IMG/VR virus record: IMGVR_UViG_3300021963_000533
Coordinates: 1 to 27,522 of that record
Direction: 5' to 3' (one strand)
From: a virus
Length of the DNA: 27,522 nucleotides
The notes under the pieces are model-generated. The model ran no database searches and was not told the origin of the DNA. It saw only the letters and a program-made list of their open reading frames with translations. The position numbers were made by a program, and so were the translations under genes. Shown piece after piece: positions 6,257 to 15,899 of the stretch; within the stretch, counting starts at the first letter, position 1, and every line of letters begins with the position of its first letter.

Positions 6257-7750
6257 ATGGGAATGTCAATCATAGCTGAGCCACAAGATTTCACACCGGC
6301 GTACAATGAAGTCAAGTTCATAGTGGACTCGACTAATAAGAACCTTGATGGGTTTAGATACATCTTTGAGATATATGAGTCAGGCACATTAAACAGGATA
6401 GGATACTACAAGGCATTACCAACATACGGCACTGGCTATGGTGAACAGGATGTAAGTAAGCTATTGAGCAATCAAGTAACCTTTGACTTTGACCCAGCTG
6501 TCACTACATTCTACGATGCGGCTAACTCATATTACAAGTATGATGTTAAGATAGGAGAGGAATATATCTACTCATTAGCTTACACAGCATCATTAGTAGA
6601 TAACGGTGGTAATGTACGCATCACAGCAACTCATGCATTTCAAGTAGGAGATCAAATCAATATTATTCAAGCTGATGGGGGTGTGGCTAATCCAGGCGTT
6701 GAGGGATTGCACACAGTGATTGCTATAACAGGAACGACTAACTTTACTATCAATGCATTATGGTCTGAGGTAACAGATGCCACTATCAATGGGACAGTTA
6801 AGTATGCTGATAATAGAAAAGATATTAACCTTGGCTTGTTAACAACTATTGATAAGTATGTATTCAATGGAGCTATTCCTTGGATAGATATGCCGTTCTA
6901 TGATGAGAATCTTTATACGCTTGACAATGTATCTGGGCAGTGGTTAACTAACCAGCCTACGAGCTTCCATTGTACACTGACTCAAGACTTATGGCTCAAT
7001 GCTAAGGATAACGGGGTGCAACTAAATGAAAGAGTTTACTTTGAGAATAGTAATGGAGATATATTTTATAAGTCAATTGCGGGAAGCCAATATATTAAAG
7101 GTGTGGCAGTTGGTCCTAATAACTTTGGCACATTAACATTGGTAAGTGGAACAGCTGGCTTGATTAAGGCATCAACAACTTACTATGATGTATGGTATAG
7201 TGATGGATTATTGAACCCTGTTAAGTCTATCAAGTACCGTATTATCTTAGATGAGAGGATTCAAATATCTGAGACTCATATCCTATTTTTAGATCGCATG
7301 GGTTCATGGAGTAGCTTTGCATTTCAACTTAAGACTTATGAGAAAGCTCAGGTCAAAAGAGAGGGATACAACAAGGACGTTAAGGGCTATGTGAGTAGCG
7401 GTCAATGGAAATATAATACTTATGAGCAAGGAATGATTAACTATTCAACTCAAGTATCTAAGACATACGACCTCAATACTAACTGGATGAGTGAGAATGA
7501 AGGCATCTACTTTCAAGAGTTAATAACATCACCTCAGACTTATCTAAGGAATGTGATCTATCGAATAACTGAAGACGTATTGAACTTATATGATGAAGAG
7601 GGTTGTGTGATTAGAGTTCCTGAGTTTACTGAGTATGTAAGTTGTAATGTGTTGACTAATAGCTTTGAAGTATATAAGCAACGTAATAACAACTTAATCA
7701 AACAAAGTATACAAGTAAGGTTATCCAATAACGATATAATCAATGGTTAA
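6257..7750 (+). CDS. tail/baseplate structural protein, 497 aa
   Basis: Large beta-rich protein without signal peptide or membrane segments. The N-terminus (AEPQDFTPAYNEVKFIVDST, ~7-26) and the following FRYIFEIYESGTLNRIGYYK strands recur in structural proteins of Bacteroidota phages. A middle segment (~110-185) reads as an all-beta insertion (GGNVRITATHAFQVGDQINI and FTINALWSEV) like a ubiquitin-activating/Ig-like tail domain. It lies directly upstream of another large tail protein and the tape measure, so it most likely belongs to the distal tail or baseplate. The stop overlaps the next gene by 8 nt. I cannot assign a precise subunit. Confidence 0.65.
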   Translation: MGMSIIAEPQDFTPAYNEVKFIVDSTNKNLDGFRYIFEIYESGTLNRIGYYKALPTYGTGYGEQDVSKLLSNQVTFDFDPAVTTFYDAANSYYKYDVKIGEEYIYSLAYTASLVDNGGNVRITATHAFQVGDQINIIQADGGVANPGVEGLHTVIAITGTTNFTINALWSEVTDATINGTVKYADNRKDINLGLLTTIDKYVFNGAIPWIDMPFYDENLYTLDNVSGQWLTNQPTSFHCTLTQDLWLNAKDNGVQLNERVYFENSNGDIFYKSIAGSQYIKGVAVGPNNFGTLTLVSGTAGLIKASTTYYDVWYSDGLLNPVKSIKYRIILDERIQISETHILFLDRMGSWSSFAFQLKTYEKAQVKREGYNKDVKGYVSSGQWKYNTYEQGMINYSTQVSKTYDLNTNWMSENEGIYFQELITSPQTYLRNVIYRITEDVLNLYDEEGCVIRVPEFTEYVSCNVLTNSFEVYKQRNNNLIKQSIQVRLSNNDIING

Positions 7751-10520
7751 GATAGTACTCAGCACAGGTGAGTTGGATGTATCTGAAAAGATAGTATTTC
7801 CAATAACATTTAACATCGGAGACATTAGAGATTTAACATCTCGCAAGGGAACATTCTCGAAAACCATTGTAATTGAGGGCACTAAGAACAATAATGAGTT
7901 GCTTGGTAATTATTATGATGTCAATATTCAAGCGGGAACATTTAACATCAATGCCTTAACTAAGTGTCAAGTTATACAGAATGGTGTGCCAATATTAGAT
8001 GAGGCTTTGCTTCAATTGGTAAGTGTTAATAAAGCTCAGTACTCTAATGCTTATGAAGAAGATGTTACTTATACGGTATTGATTAAAGATAGTAGAGCTG
8101 AGTTCTTCAGTGCTATTACCAATGCTAATCTGAATGACTTAGACTTTTCAGATCTTAACCATACTTTTGATTCAGCGGCTATTGTTGCAAGTTTCAATAA
8201 TACAGTAACCGATGGATTCAAGTATGTAATGCCTTACAATGAAACCAATATCTATCAAGTCAATGATTTTAAACCTGCTATATATGCAAAGACTTACTTT
8301 GATAGGATATTCAGTAATGCGGGGTTCACTTATACATGGACAGCATTAAGTGATGCTCACTTTGATAAGTTGTTAATTCCTTACAATGGTGATGTTAATA
8401 ATCAGGATTACACTGACTATTTAGTTCAAGCAACTAACACTTGGACCACAAGCTATGTACAACCAACGGGTATTAATGCAACCTTTCAAGAGAATATTGA
8501 CTCAGGATGGACAGAGGTAATTGATAGTCAAAACTTATACGATCCGACAACAGGTGAGTATAGTTCGCCATTTAATACAAGCGCAATACCAGGGGAGCAT
8601 TATATTCATGAGTTAGCAATCGGAGGTACTATTTCACTTGATAATACAAGTGGCGGTAATGCAATACTTGATTATGTTGTATCAGGATATACAGCCTCTC
8701 AAAGATATAGAGTCTTTGCTCAGGTGTTTGTATCTGGTTATGGTAGTGTAAAAGTATATGGTTCATCAGTAACTGTTGATTATCCTGCTTCAAGTCCTTT
8801 GCCTAATGGATCTACTACTATATTAACCTTTGCTACGACATTAAGCATACCTTCTCAAAGTGATGGGACTGCTCCTTCTATTGATGCTGGTGATATACAG
8901 ATTCTATCTATAGGAGTTGATGTTCAAGGATATTACTCTGGGATATTTCCTAATGTACCTACCTTGAATAATTTTTGGTATGATAATGCCTCAAATCTTG
9001 TAGATGTTAATGTGGTCCTTGACTTGACTTCAATTACATTGAATATCTTACCATCGAATAACTTACAGGTTGTTGGATCTAACTTAATAATAGATCAATA
9101 TGTCCCTGTTGAGATTAAGCAATCTGACTTTGTTAAGTCAATATTTCAGATGTACAACCTTTATATTGAGCAGGATATTGACAACCCTAATAACTTAATC
9201 TTATATCATAGAGATGAGTACTATGACTCGGGTGCTGAAAAGGACTGGAGTGCTAAGTTAGCAAGAGATAAGGATCAAGAGTTAATGTTCTTGCCTGATG
9301 TAACTAAGAAGAAATTAAAATTAACCTATGCGCCTGACGAGGACACCTCGAACGTAGTTTATACTCAAGTAACAGGTGAGACATACGGTCAAATAGAATA
9401 TACCTTTGACAATGAATATGTTAAGGATGTTGATACTAAGGAGCTATTGTTCTCCCCGACTCCAGTATATCGTACAATCTTTGGGGCTTATGTTCCTGCC
9501 TTGAATGGCTTAGCTCCTAATACTAACATCCGTATCTTGTATGATGGCGGTCAAGGTACGTGTCAACCATTTGATATAATAGATTTTGGAACAACGGGAC
9601 AGTTCTCAGTAACTGATTATCCTATGCTTGGACATTTCAACAATCCATTGTATCCAACCTTTGACATTAACTTTGGGACCAATGATTATTACTTTTATCA
9701 AGTTGGAGCATTAACATCAAACAACCTTTATAACTTATATTGGAGGCGAACTGTTAATCAGATCAACGTAGGTAAGATGTTGACGGCTTACTTTGATTTA
9801 AGAGAAACTGATATACAGTCATTGAAGCTCAATGATAAGATTTACATTGATAACTCATGGTGGAATATAAACAAGATTCAAGATTATAACGCTAATAACA
9901 ACAGCCTCACAAAGGTTGAGTTAATAAGCATTGATACTGAGATAGACTTGGCACCGTTCAAGGTTGCAAATGGCAATCCATTAGGAGATACAATAACATC
10001 TGTAGGGCTTGATAGCATATTCAAGTATAAGAATGAGAATAGTAATATTATCATGGAGGGTGCTGATGTTGTAGTTAAGGGTAGAGGTAATGTTGTGACT
10101 CAAGGAACTAAGGGCATAATCATAGGAGATAATCAATCTCTAAGTGATGACGGCATAGTAACTAAGAACTTAACTGTAACTGATACTATTAATGGTGCAC
10201 CTGTTGTGGCTTATAAGAAGTATATTGCTAATATTACTCAAGTAGGTATTGCTGATCCTGTATTGACTATCCTTGAGAACACTATAGGAGATATTGTATG
10301 GACACGAATAGGAGCAGGTCAGTATGATGGTGTATTAGTAGGAGCTTTCCCTACAGCGTCGAATGTTTATGCTATAATACAATCATTCAATATATACTCT
10401 GCTCACATTAGTATATACAATGCTGATCCTAACACATTACAGATATTTACACTTGATAATACCTATGCGCTTGTTGATGGGGTTTTATTTAATACAACAA
10501 TTGAAATAAGAGTTTACTAA
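7743..10520 (+). CDS. tail tip/baseplate protein with C-terminal fibre-like domain, 925 aa
   Basis: The N-terminal ~250 residues (KIVLSTGELDVSEKIVFPI, IGDIRDLTSRKGTFSKTIVI, TYFDRIFSNAGFTYTW) have the look of a hub/Tal-like domain common in Bacteroidota phages. A central Ser/Gly/Asn-rich beta region (~250-480) may be an inserted carbohydrate-binding or jelly-roll domain. After returning to a hub-like portion (~490-770), the chain changes near residue 775 into a beta-helix-like stretch (VVVKGRGNVVTQGTKGIIIG, then LTVTDTINGAPV) and a terminal domain typical of fibre tips. Its position before the tape measure, overlapping the previous gene, supports a distal tail role. Probably involved in host contact. 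Confidence 0.68.
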   Translation: MVKIVLSTGELDVSEKIVFPITFNIGDIRDLTSRKGTFSKTIVIEGTKNNNELLGNYYDVNIQAGTFNINALTKCQVIQNGVPILDEALLQLVSVNKAQYSNAYEEDVTYTVLIKDSRAEFFSAITNANLNDLDFSDLNHTFDSAAIVASFNNTVTDGFKYVMPYNETNIYQVNDFKPAIYAKTYFDRIFSNAGFTYTWTALSDAHFDKLLIPYNGDVNNQDYTDYLVQATNTWTTSYVQPTGINATFQENIDSGWTEVIDSQNLYDPTTGEYSSPFNTSAIPGEHYIHELAIGGTISLDNTSGGNAILDYVVSGYTASQRYRVFAQVFVSGYGSVKVYGSSVTVDYPASSPLPNGSTTILTFATTLSIPSQSDGTAPSIDAGDIQILSIGVDVQGYYSGIFPNVPTLNNFWYDNASNLVDVNVVLDLTSITLNILPSNNLQVVGSNLIIDQYVPVEIKQSDFVKSIFQMYNLYIEQDIDNPNNLILYHRDEYYDSGAEKDWSAKLARDKDQELMFLPDVTKKKLKLTYAPDEDTSNVVYTQVTGETYGQIEYTFDNEYVKDVDTKELLFSPTPVYRTIFGAYVPALNGLAPNTNIRILYDGGQGTCQPFDIIDFGTTGQFSVTDYPMLGHFNNPLYPTFDINFGTNDYYFYQVGALTSNNLYNLYWRRTVNQINVGKMLTAYFDLRETDIQSLKLNDKIYIDNSWWNINKIQDYNANNNSLTKVELISIDTEIDLAPFKVANGNPLGDTITSVGLDSIFKYKNENSNIIMEGADVVVKGRGNVVTQGTKGIIIGDNQSLSDDGIVTKNLTVTDTINGAPVVAYKKYIANITQVGIADPVLTILENTIGDIVWTRIGAGQYDGVLVGAFPTASNVYAIIQSFNIYSAHISIYNADPNTLQIFTLDNTYALVDGVLFNTTIEIRVY

Positions 10521-10521
10521 T

Positions 10522-13092
10522 ATGAATGAAGTTGAAATACCTTTAAAGATAACGGGCATAGCCGAATTGAAAGCTGAACTAAGAGGCTTACAAGGTGCTA
10601 TTGCATCGGCTACTAATCCCGAACAAGTTGCTGAATTATCAGCACAAGCGGGGGAGCTTAGAGATAGAATCAAGGATGCTAATGAGGCAGTAAATGTCTT
10701 TGCATCAGGTTCTAAGTTTGAACAGGTTAGCAACTCATTAGGAGGTATTAAAGACTCATTAATGAGCTTAGACTTTGAAGAGGCTCAGCAAAAGGCTCAA
10801 GTGTTTAGCAAGATCATGGGTAATATAAACCCGGGAGAGATAGCCAAAGGATTCAAGGGATTCATGGGCGTATTGACTACTATGGGAGGGGCGTTTGTTA
10901 AGTTAGGAATGACTATACTTGCCAACCCTATATTCTTATTGGTTGCTATTATCACTGCCATAGTTGTAGCCATCGGTGTGTTCTTAAAAAAGATCGGTGT
11001 TCTTGATACCATATTGAGTGCTTTGATGTATCCTATTAACTTATTGATTGAAGGGTTTAAAGCATTGACAGACTGGTTAGGGTTAACGGCTTATGCTGAA
11101 GAAGAGAATGCTGAGAAAGTTAAAGAAGCTGAACAGTCTAAACGTGCTGAGATAGAAGAGACTTCTAATAGAAGAAAAGCATTATATAATATTACTCAAG
11201 ATCTGACAGATAATGAATTGAGCTTGTTTGAAAGTCAAGTCTATGGAATCATAGATAGAAATAAATCCATATATGACTTAGAGCAGGAACGACTTGCTGA
11301 AATGGAGGCTTCTATGGATAGAGAGCTTGCCTCATTGGAAGCTATTGAAGAGGCTGGTGGTGAGTTGACTGATGAACAGATTAAGCAACGTGATGACCTT
11401 TACAAGGCTTATAAAGAGAACAATGCTGCTATTGAAGAGAATGAACGGCAACGAGTTAAGGCTATCATTGACATCAATAGGAAGCAAGATGAGACATTAA
11501 GATCTTGGAAGTTAAAGAATATTCAAGATGAGAATCAACGAGCTAAGGAGCAATTTAAAGTTGATGAGCAAGCGGCTCTTGCTGAGATAGAGAAACAGAT
11601 TAGATTAGCTAAGAGTTTGGATCAAGATACTACTAAGTTTGAACAGACCAAAGTAGAGATAAAACAATACTATGCAAATGAGGCGGCTAAGGTTGATCAA
11701 CGTGTGGCTAAGCAAGCACAGGATGCACAGATAGCGGCTGCTAAGGCAGCACAGGATGCGGCTAAATCACAGCAAGCTGAATATGAGAAACGGGTTGAGG
11801 CTGGTTTAAAGAAAACTAAGGAAGCTGAACAAAAGAAAATTAACCTAACTCAAGAGGGAACTCAGGCACGAGTTGATGCTGAGGTTGCTGCATTGCAAGC
11901 TGAACAAAATTATTTAGCAAAATATCAAAAGACTTTAAAACTAAGTAACGATCAATTATTTAATATTAATGTTGACTACGATAAAAAGAAAAGAAAGCTA
12001 CAAGATGACTTTGATAAGACTCAACAGGCATTAACAAATAAGGAGGTACTTGCACAAGCTGAGGCAAATGTATTAAAGGCACAAAATGAACTTGAAACTT
12101 TTGAGGCAAACATTAGACTCCTTGAGGCTAAGGCTACTGTTGAATTGGAAAGTGCTGAACTTACTGCAACTGAAAGAGAGAACATCGAGTTGAAACTTGC
12201 TAATGATATTAAAGAAATTGAAAAAAATAAAACAGCATTTAAAATTGCTGAGGCTAAAAAACTTCTTGATGCTGAACAGTTAGCCGCTGAGACTAAGCTA
12301 TCTCGTGAACAGTTTGACATGGATAGAACTAAGTTAACTGTTGATCAACAAAAGTTAGCATCTGAACGTTTACTTGAGTTACAGATTGAGGCACTTGATA
12401 AACAAAAAGCAACTGAACTTGCAAATACTGAACTAACTGCTGAACAAAAAGAAGCTATTGAAGAGAAATATAGACAGGCAAAGATTGTAGCAACAGAGGA
12501 GCAGGCTAAGAAACTTAATGAGATTGAGGCTAAACAAGTTGCTGATGGATTGAACTATGCTACAATGGGATTGCAAGCAACTCAACAATTAACTGATTTA
12601 TTTTTCAGTTTCAAAAAACGTAGATATAAAGAGGGAACTAAGGAAGCTGAGAGGGCAGCACGTCAAGAGTTTGCCGTTCAAAAAGCATTTAACTTAGGGA
12701 TGGCGGTAATTGATGGAGCTAAGGCTATCACATCTATCTTAGCTCAGTATCCTAAGTTTGATGGGGGCTTTGCTATGGCTGCTGCATTAACATCCGCTGG
12801 TATTGCCTCGGCTGTGAACATTGCAAAGATAGCATCAGCACAATTCGAGGGAGGGGGTCAAGCTCCAGCATCACCTGATATACCTACGGGTGGCTTTGAT
12901 ACTCAGACATCAACAGGCGGTATGGCAACACCTGCTGTGAGTTTATTCGGTGGAGCTAATCAGTTGAATAATGTAGGGAATCCTAATCAAGAGGCAGGTC
13001 AAAATATTACAGTCACTGCAATAGTTAGTGAGACTGAAATAACAGGGACTCAAAATAGAATTAATAAGATACAAAGAAACGCAGAATTATGA
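10522..13092 (+). CDS. tail tape measure protein, 856 aa
   Basis: Sets tail length and is ejected with the DNA. Hallmarks: large size; a hydrophobic segment at ~112-156 (FMGVLTTMGGAFVKLGM then IFLLVAIITAIVVAIGVFL) with a second amphipathic hydrophobic patch to ~185; a very long charged Ala/Glu/Lys/Gln coiled coil from ~195 to ~690; and a C-terminal Gly/Ala segment (~725-790, ALTSAGIASAVNIAKIASA) followed by a Gly/Thr/Pro-rich low-complexity end. At roughly 0.15 nm per residue (the known phage relation) this would correspond to a tail of about 130 nm. It starts 2 nt after the previous stop and overlaps the next gene by 4 nt. No lytic domain is seen. Confidence 0.9.
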   Translation: MNEVEIPLKITGIAELKAELRGLQGAIASATNPEQVAELSAQAGELRDRIKDANEAVNVFASGSKFEQVSNSLGGIKDSLMSLDFEEAQQKAQVFSKIMGNINPGEIAKGFKGFMGVLTTMGGAFVKLGMTILANPIFLLVAIITAIVVAIGVFLKKIGVLDTILSALMYPINLLIEGFKALTDWLGLTAYAEEENAEKVKEAEQSKRAEIEETSNRRKALYNITQDLTDNELSLFESQVYGIIDRNKSIYDLEQERLAEMEASMDRELASLEAIEEAGGELTDEQIKQRDDLYKAYKENNAAIEENERQRVKAIIDINRKQDETLRSWKLKNIQDENQRAKEQFKVDEQAALAEIEKQIRLAKSLDQDTTKFEQTKVEIKQYYANEAAKVDQRVAKQAQDAQIAAAKAAQDAAKSQQAEYEKRVEAGLKKTKEAEQKKINLTQEGTQARVDAEVAALQAEQNYLAKYQKTLKLSNDQLFNINVDYDKKKRKLQDDFDKTQQALTNKEVLAQAEANVLKAQNELETFEANIRLLEAKATVELESAELTATERENIELKLANDIKEIEKNKTAFKIAEAKKLLDAEQLAAETKLSREQFDMDRTKLTVDQQKLASERLLELQIEALDKQKATELANTELTAEQKEAIEEKYRQAKIVATEEQAKKLNEIEAKQVADGLNYATMGLQATQQLTDLFFSFKKRRYKEGTKEAERAARQEFAVQKAFNLGMAVIDGAKAITSILAQYPKFDGGFAMAAALTSAGIASAVNIAKIASAQFEGGGQAPASPDIPTGGFDTQTSTGGMATPAVSLFGGANQLNNVGNPNQEAGQNITVTAIVSETEITGTQNRINKIQRNAEL

Positions 13093-13541
13093 CAAGTTAT
13101 CAAGCCCTAATCAATGAAATAATAGCATTCTATAATGACCATCTACAGGTTAAGAAAGTAGGTAGTGACTTTGTAGAGCAGTTGCCTAACTTTGCAACAA
13201 AGGATGAGAAATACCCTCTTGTGTTTATAGCTCCTATCACAGCAATACCAAGTGAGAACACTAATAGTATAAGCCTTGAGATATATTGTCTTGACATCAT
13301 TCAAAAAGATAGAGCTAATATAACGGTGATCTTATCGGACTGCCATCAAATACTTGTTGACTTGTTTAATTACTTTACATTTAGTAGTAACTATTCCTTT
13401 GATGTATTAGGCCAACCATCCTTACAACCTTTGAATAATCAACTTCTTGACTATGCTGCTGGATGGGTCATGAGTTTAGATGTTGATATGAGTAACTGGA
13501 CAGATTGTCAAGTGCCTCTTGTAACAAATTTACCTCAATAA
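13089..13541 (+). CDS. tail-completion/neck-like protein, 150 aa
   Basis: A 150-aa alpha/beta protein whose pattern (helix ALINEIIAFYNDHL, strand YPLVFIAPITAIPSE, then SISLEIYCLDI) matches small tail-terminator or minor-tail proteins found near tape measure genes in Bacteroidota phages. It starts on a 4-nt overlap with the tape measure gene. The helix QILVDLFNYF and the late strands are compatible with the gpU/tail-terminator fold, but this is inference from pattern and place. It is the last gene before a TACAATATAG element. Confidence 0.55.
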   Translation: MTSYQALINEIIAFYNDHLQVKKVGSDFVEQLPNFATKDEKYPLVFIAPITAIPSENTNSISLEIYCLDIIQKDRANITVILSDCHQILVDLFNYFTFSSNYSFDVLGQPSLQPLNNQLLDYAAGWVMSLDVDMSNWTDCQVPLVTNLPQ

Positions 13542-13551
13542 TACAATATAG
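13542..13551 (+). promoter_or_regulatory. TACAATATAG element, copy 3
   Basis: Exact TACAATATAG, then TT and the ATG at 13554. It begins immediately after the stop of the preceding gene and heads the fibre/neck block (13554-15899). Confidence 0.75.
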
Positions 13552-13553
13552 TT

Positions 13554-14618
13554 ATGCCAATAGATAGAAGTAAAATATCAAACATGACTCCCAAGGGATC
13601 TGACCTTGATCCAACTGACTTAATAGAGGTTAGTGTTGATAGTGGATCAGGTTATGTCACTCGATCTATAACGGGTCAAGAGATTATTAATGGCTCAGCA
13701 GGTAATTTTGTTCCTTATACAGGAGCAACTCAAGATGTTGATTTAGGCGAGTATGAGTTAAAGGCAGGTCAACTCACATTAGATACATCACCAACAGGGA
13801 CTGCATCTGTAGGAACTACAAGATGGAATGATACATCAGGTAGTTCAGAAACAACATTAAAGGGTGGTAATGTTATCCTTAAGAACGGCGTTGATTTAGT
13901 TGCAAGAGTTGTTAATAAAGTTGTCCCTAATGCTACATTGACAAAGGCTAACTATACAGCTGTTAAAGTATCAGGAGCACAAGGTCAAAGACTTGCTGTT
14001 GATTATGCTCAGGCAGATAATGACTTGAACTCAGCTGATACTATAGGACTTGTTACAGAAACAATTGCAACTAATCAAGAGGGTTTTATCATAACAGTTG
14101 GTCAACTTGAAGAAATAAATACAACAGGAAGTCTACAAGGTGAGACATGGTCAGATGGTGATGTCCTTTACTTATCTCCAACAACTGCAGGAGCATTGAC
14201 CAATGTAAAACCAACTGGAGCAACAGGTCATATTGTAGTGATAGGTTATGTTGAGTATGCTCATGCTGTTCATGGTAAGATTTATGTAAAGATTATGAAC
14301 GGATGGGAGCTTGATGAGTTGCATAATGTTTATATAAGTTCAGTTCAAAAAGGTGATTCATTAGAGTATAATGGTTCTTTATGGGTCAATGTTGGTATAA
14401 AGTACACAGTTGAGTTAATTGATGCTTTGACTGTTGACTTTTATGCGCCTTATAACTTAAAGATTCAATCAGTTACGAACATATTAAACAGTCCTACTAC
14501 AACTATTCTTGATGATGGGGCTTCTTATACACTTGGCAATACAATAGCCTCAGGAAGTAAAATAACAGTGACTGTAAATACAGCGGCTGTTGTAACATTA
14601 AACATTATTAAGGCATGA
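13554..14618 (+). CDS. tail fibre / receptor-binding structural protein, 354 aa
   Basis: Beta-rich, Gly/Thr/Ser-rich protein with phage-fibre features. An N-terminal segment PTDLIEVSVDSGSGYVTRSI is followed by the repeat unit FVPYTGATQDVDLGEYEL (~53-70), which recurs in Bacteroidota-phage fibres. A compact domain spans ~105-250 (QGQRLAVDYAQADN, WSDGDVLYLSPTTAGALT, GHIVVIGYVEYAHAVHGKIY). The C-terminal 70 residues form strands ending VTLNIIKA, similar in style to the tip of the 925-aa protein. No peptidase motif is seen. It is followed with a 4-nt overlap by the lectin-like tip gene, suggesting a fibre shaft plus tip pair. Confidence 0.68.
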   Translation: MPIDRSKISNMTPKGSDLDPTDLIEVSVDSGSGYVTRSITGQEIINGSAGNFVPYTGATQDVDLGEYELKAGQLTLDTSPTGTASVGTTRWNDTSGSSETTLKGGNVILKNGVDLVARVVNKVVPNATLTKANYTAVKVSGAQGQRLAVDYAQADNDLNSADTIGLVTETIATNQEGFIITVGQLEEINTTGSLQGETWSDGDVLYLSPTTAGALTNVKPTGATGHIVVIGYVEYAHAVHGKIYVKIMNGWELDELHNVYISSVQKGDSLEYNGSLWVNVGIKYTVELIDALTVDFYAPYNLKIQSVTNILNSPTTTILDDGASYTLGNTIASGSKITVTVNTAAVVTLNIIKA

Positions 14619-15235
14619 GTCAAGACTTATATATCAAAGCTCGTGCGGTTTCTTCAAGAACCACAGCTAAGTTAATGAAAACAGGTCAAACTACTTCTTA
14701 TCGTACAGGTGACGATGGTGATATTGAAGCTGGAAGAGCAACTAATTTTACAACACTTGCTGAGAATAATCCTTTTGGAAACACGAATAGATTTACAGAT
14801 GAGTTAGGCGGTACAACATATACCAATAACATAGTAATTGATTGGTCAACTTATGACGGTTCAACAGTATTAGGTTGGAGGCGTACAAGTAATGGGGCGG
14901 ATATAAATTGGGACAACTCAATAGATGGAGCATTAGCAGTAAGCATAGGCAGTTTTACAACGGGGTGGAGATTGCCAAATATTCAAGAATTATTTTCATT
15001 GGCAAAATTAGACCAACAACCATTGAATTATTCTCCTTTAAACTTAGGGGCAACACAACACAATTACTGGTCATCAACTACATTTTATAATGGAACAACA
15101 AATGCTTTTAGGTTAATTAATCAATCAAACGCAGCTGCTGGTTTAATATCATCATCAGTTTCAAAAACAGCAACATCCTTAAATAGATACATACCTTGCA
15201 GAGTATTCACAGTAACAGGAACAACACTATCATGA
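14615..15235 (+). CDS. DUF1566/Lcl-C-like (C-type-lectin-like) adhesin tip, 206 aa
   Basis: Contains the DUF1566 pattern: TGQTTSYRTGDDGDIEAGR at 22-40, NPFGNTNRFTDELGG at 52-66, IDWSTYDG at 74-81, WRLPNIQELFSLAKLDQQP at ~118-136, and HNYWSSTTFYNGTTNAF (149-165), with a closing IPCRVF. This fold is the C-type-lectin-like scaffold used in surface adhesins and in some diversified phage receptor-binding proteins. No signal peptide is present, consistent with a virion protein. The gene overlaps both neighbours by 4 nt, so it belongs with the fibre. The Asn/Ser/Thr-rich C-terminal third is where variable ligand contacts sit in this fold. Confidence 0.75.
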   Translation: MSQDLYIKARAVSSRTTAKLMKTGQTTSYRTGDDGDIEAGRATNFTTLAENNPFGNTNRFTDELGGTTYTNNIVIDWSTYDGSTVLGWRRTSNGADINWDNSIDGALAVSIGSFTTGWRLPNIQELFSLAKLDQQPLNYSPLNLGATQHNYWSSTTFYNGTTNAFRLINQSNAAAGLISSSVSKTATSLNRYIPCRVFTVTGTTLS

Positions 15236-15465
15236 TATATAAATTTCCACAGTTTAATGTAGGCATTGAGAACCCTACAATTACAGTAAACCTTAACACA
15301 ATTAGTGATAAGGCGCTTGATCAACTTTTAGCAGTTGATGTATTACTCACAACAGATACGGCTTCTTTTGGTGTTCGTGCTGAAGATATGCCATATATAG
15401 GCACTTGGGAGGATGATGAAATACAAGGCATGGTTAATGATTGGTTAGTTCAATTTGAGGTATAA
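15232..15465 (+). CDS. small structural-block protein, 77 aa
   Basis: Not assigned. The frame is open to an ATG at 15196, but the ATG at 15232 overlaps the previous stop in an ATGA arrangement and gives a sensible beta-rich N-terminus (MIYKFPQFNVGIENPTITV). It is acidic toward the C-terminus (MPYIGTWEDDEIQGMVNDWL). Comparable small proteins sit between fibre and neck genes in Bacteroidota phages. It abuts the next gene by 1 nt (TAATG). Possible minor virion protein or assembly factor. Confidence 0.6.
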   Translation: MIYKFPQFNVGIENPTITVNLNTISDKALDQLLAVDVLLTTDTASFGVRAEDMPYIGTWEDDEIQGMVNDWLVQFEV

Positions 15466-15899
15466 TGGCACGCTACGCAAATAATGGTATATTCAATGTC
15501 AAGTATCCAACAAGGAGAAAGATTCAAGTGATATTACAAAGGTTAATTGCTGAGGCGGGTGCTATTGATACAGGTGCTTTATATGATTCAGTGCGTATCA
15601 ATGCAAATATACCTGCACTTGGTGAACTTGAGATTCAAATAATAGCTATGTATTACTTTGGATTTTTGAATAATGGTACAATATACATTGCTCCTTATGA
15701 CTTTTGTGCTGAACTTACAAGAAGGTTAGATAGTGAAGGAATAACAGCAGAAATTTATTCTCAATATACTGAATGGATGACTCAACGATATCCTATTTTG
15801 CAAGTGGCAAATATACTTGGCGAAAAGCGTTCTATCATTTATACATTTGAACCACTTGATGGAGATTTTACAGCACCGTTATCATTTAGAGGGCTTTAA
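15465..15899 (+). CDS. HK97 gp10-like neck/tail-completion protein (tentative), 144 aa
   Basis: A 144-aa protein with a basic N-terminal helix (TRRKIQVILQRLIAE), then the segment AGAIDTGALYDSVRI (~30-44), which is the type of DTG-x-L-x-x-S motif seen in gp10-like head-tail joining proteins. Strands follow (GELEIQIIAMYYFGFLNNG), then a C-terminal helical part. The assignment is tentative. It ends the plus-strand fibre/neck block and converges with the minus-strand pair, overlapping by 4 nt at 15896-15899 without an obvious terminator. Confidence 0.5.
   Translation: MARYANNGIFNVKYPTRRKIQVILQRLIAEAGAIDTGALYDSVRINANIPALGELEIQIIAMYYFGFLNNGTIYIAPYDFCAELTRRLDSEGITAEIYSQYTEWMTQRYPILQVANILGEKRSIIYTFEPLDGDFTAPLSFRGL

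Noticed and set aside
12021-12320. 99-aa minus-strand open frame
   Set aside because: Shadow of the tape measure coiled coil; low-complexity composition and no start context.
14615-15235. Diversity-generating retroelement in this window
   Set aside because: No reverse transcriptase and no template repeat were found; only the target-type fold is present.
15677-15686. TACAATATAC inside a neck gene as a sixth element
   Set aside because: Last base differs, it is not followed by an ATG at 2 nt, and it lies within coding sequence.
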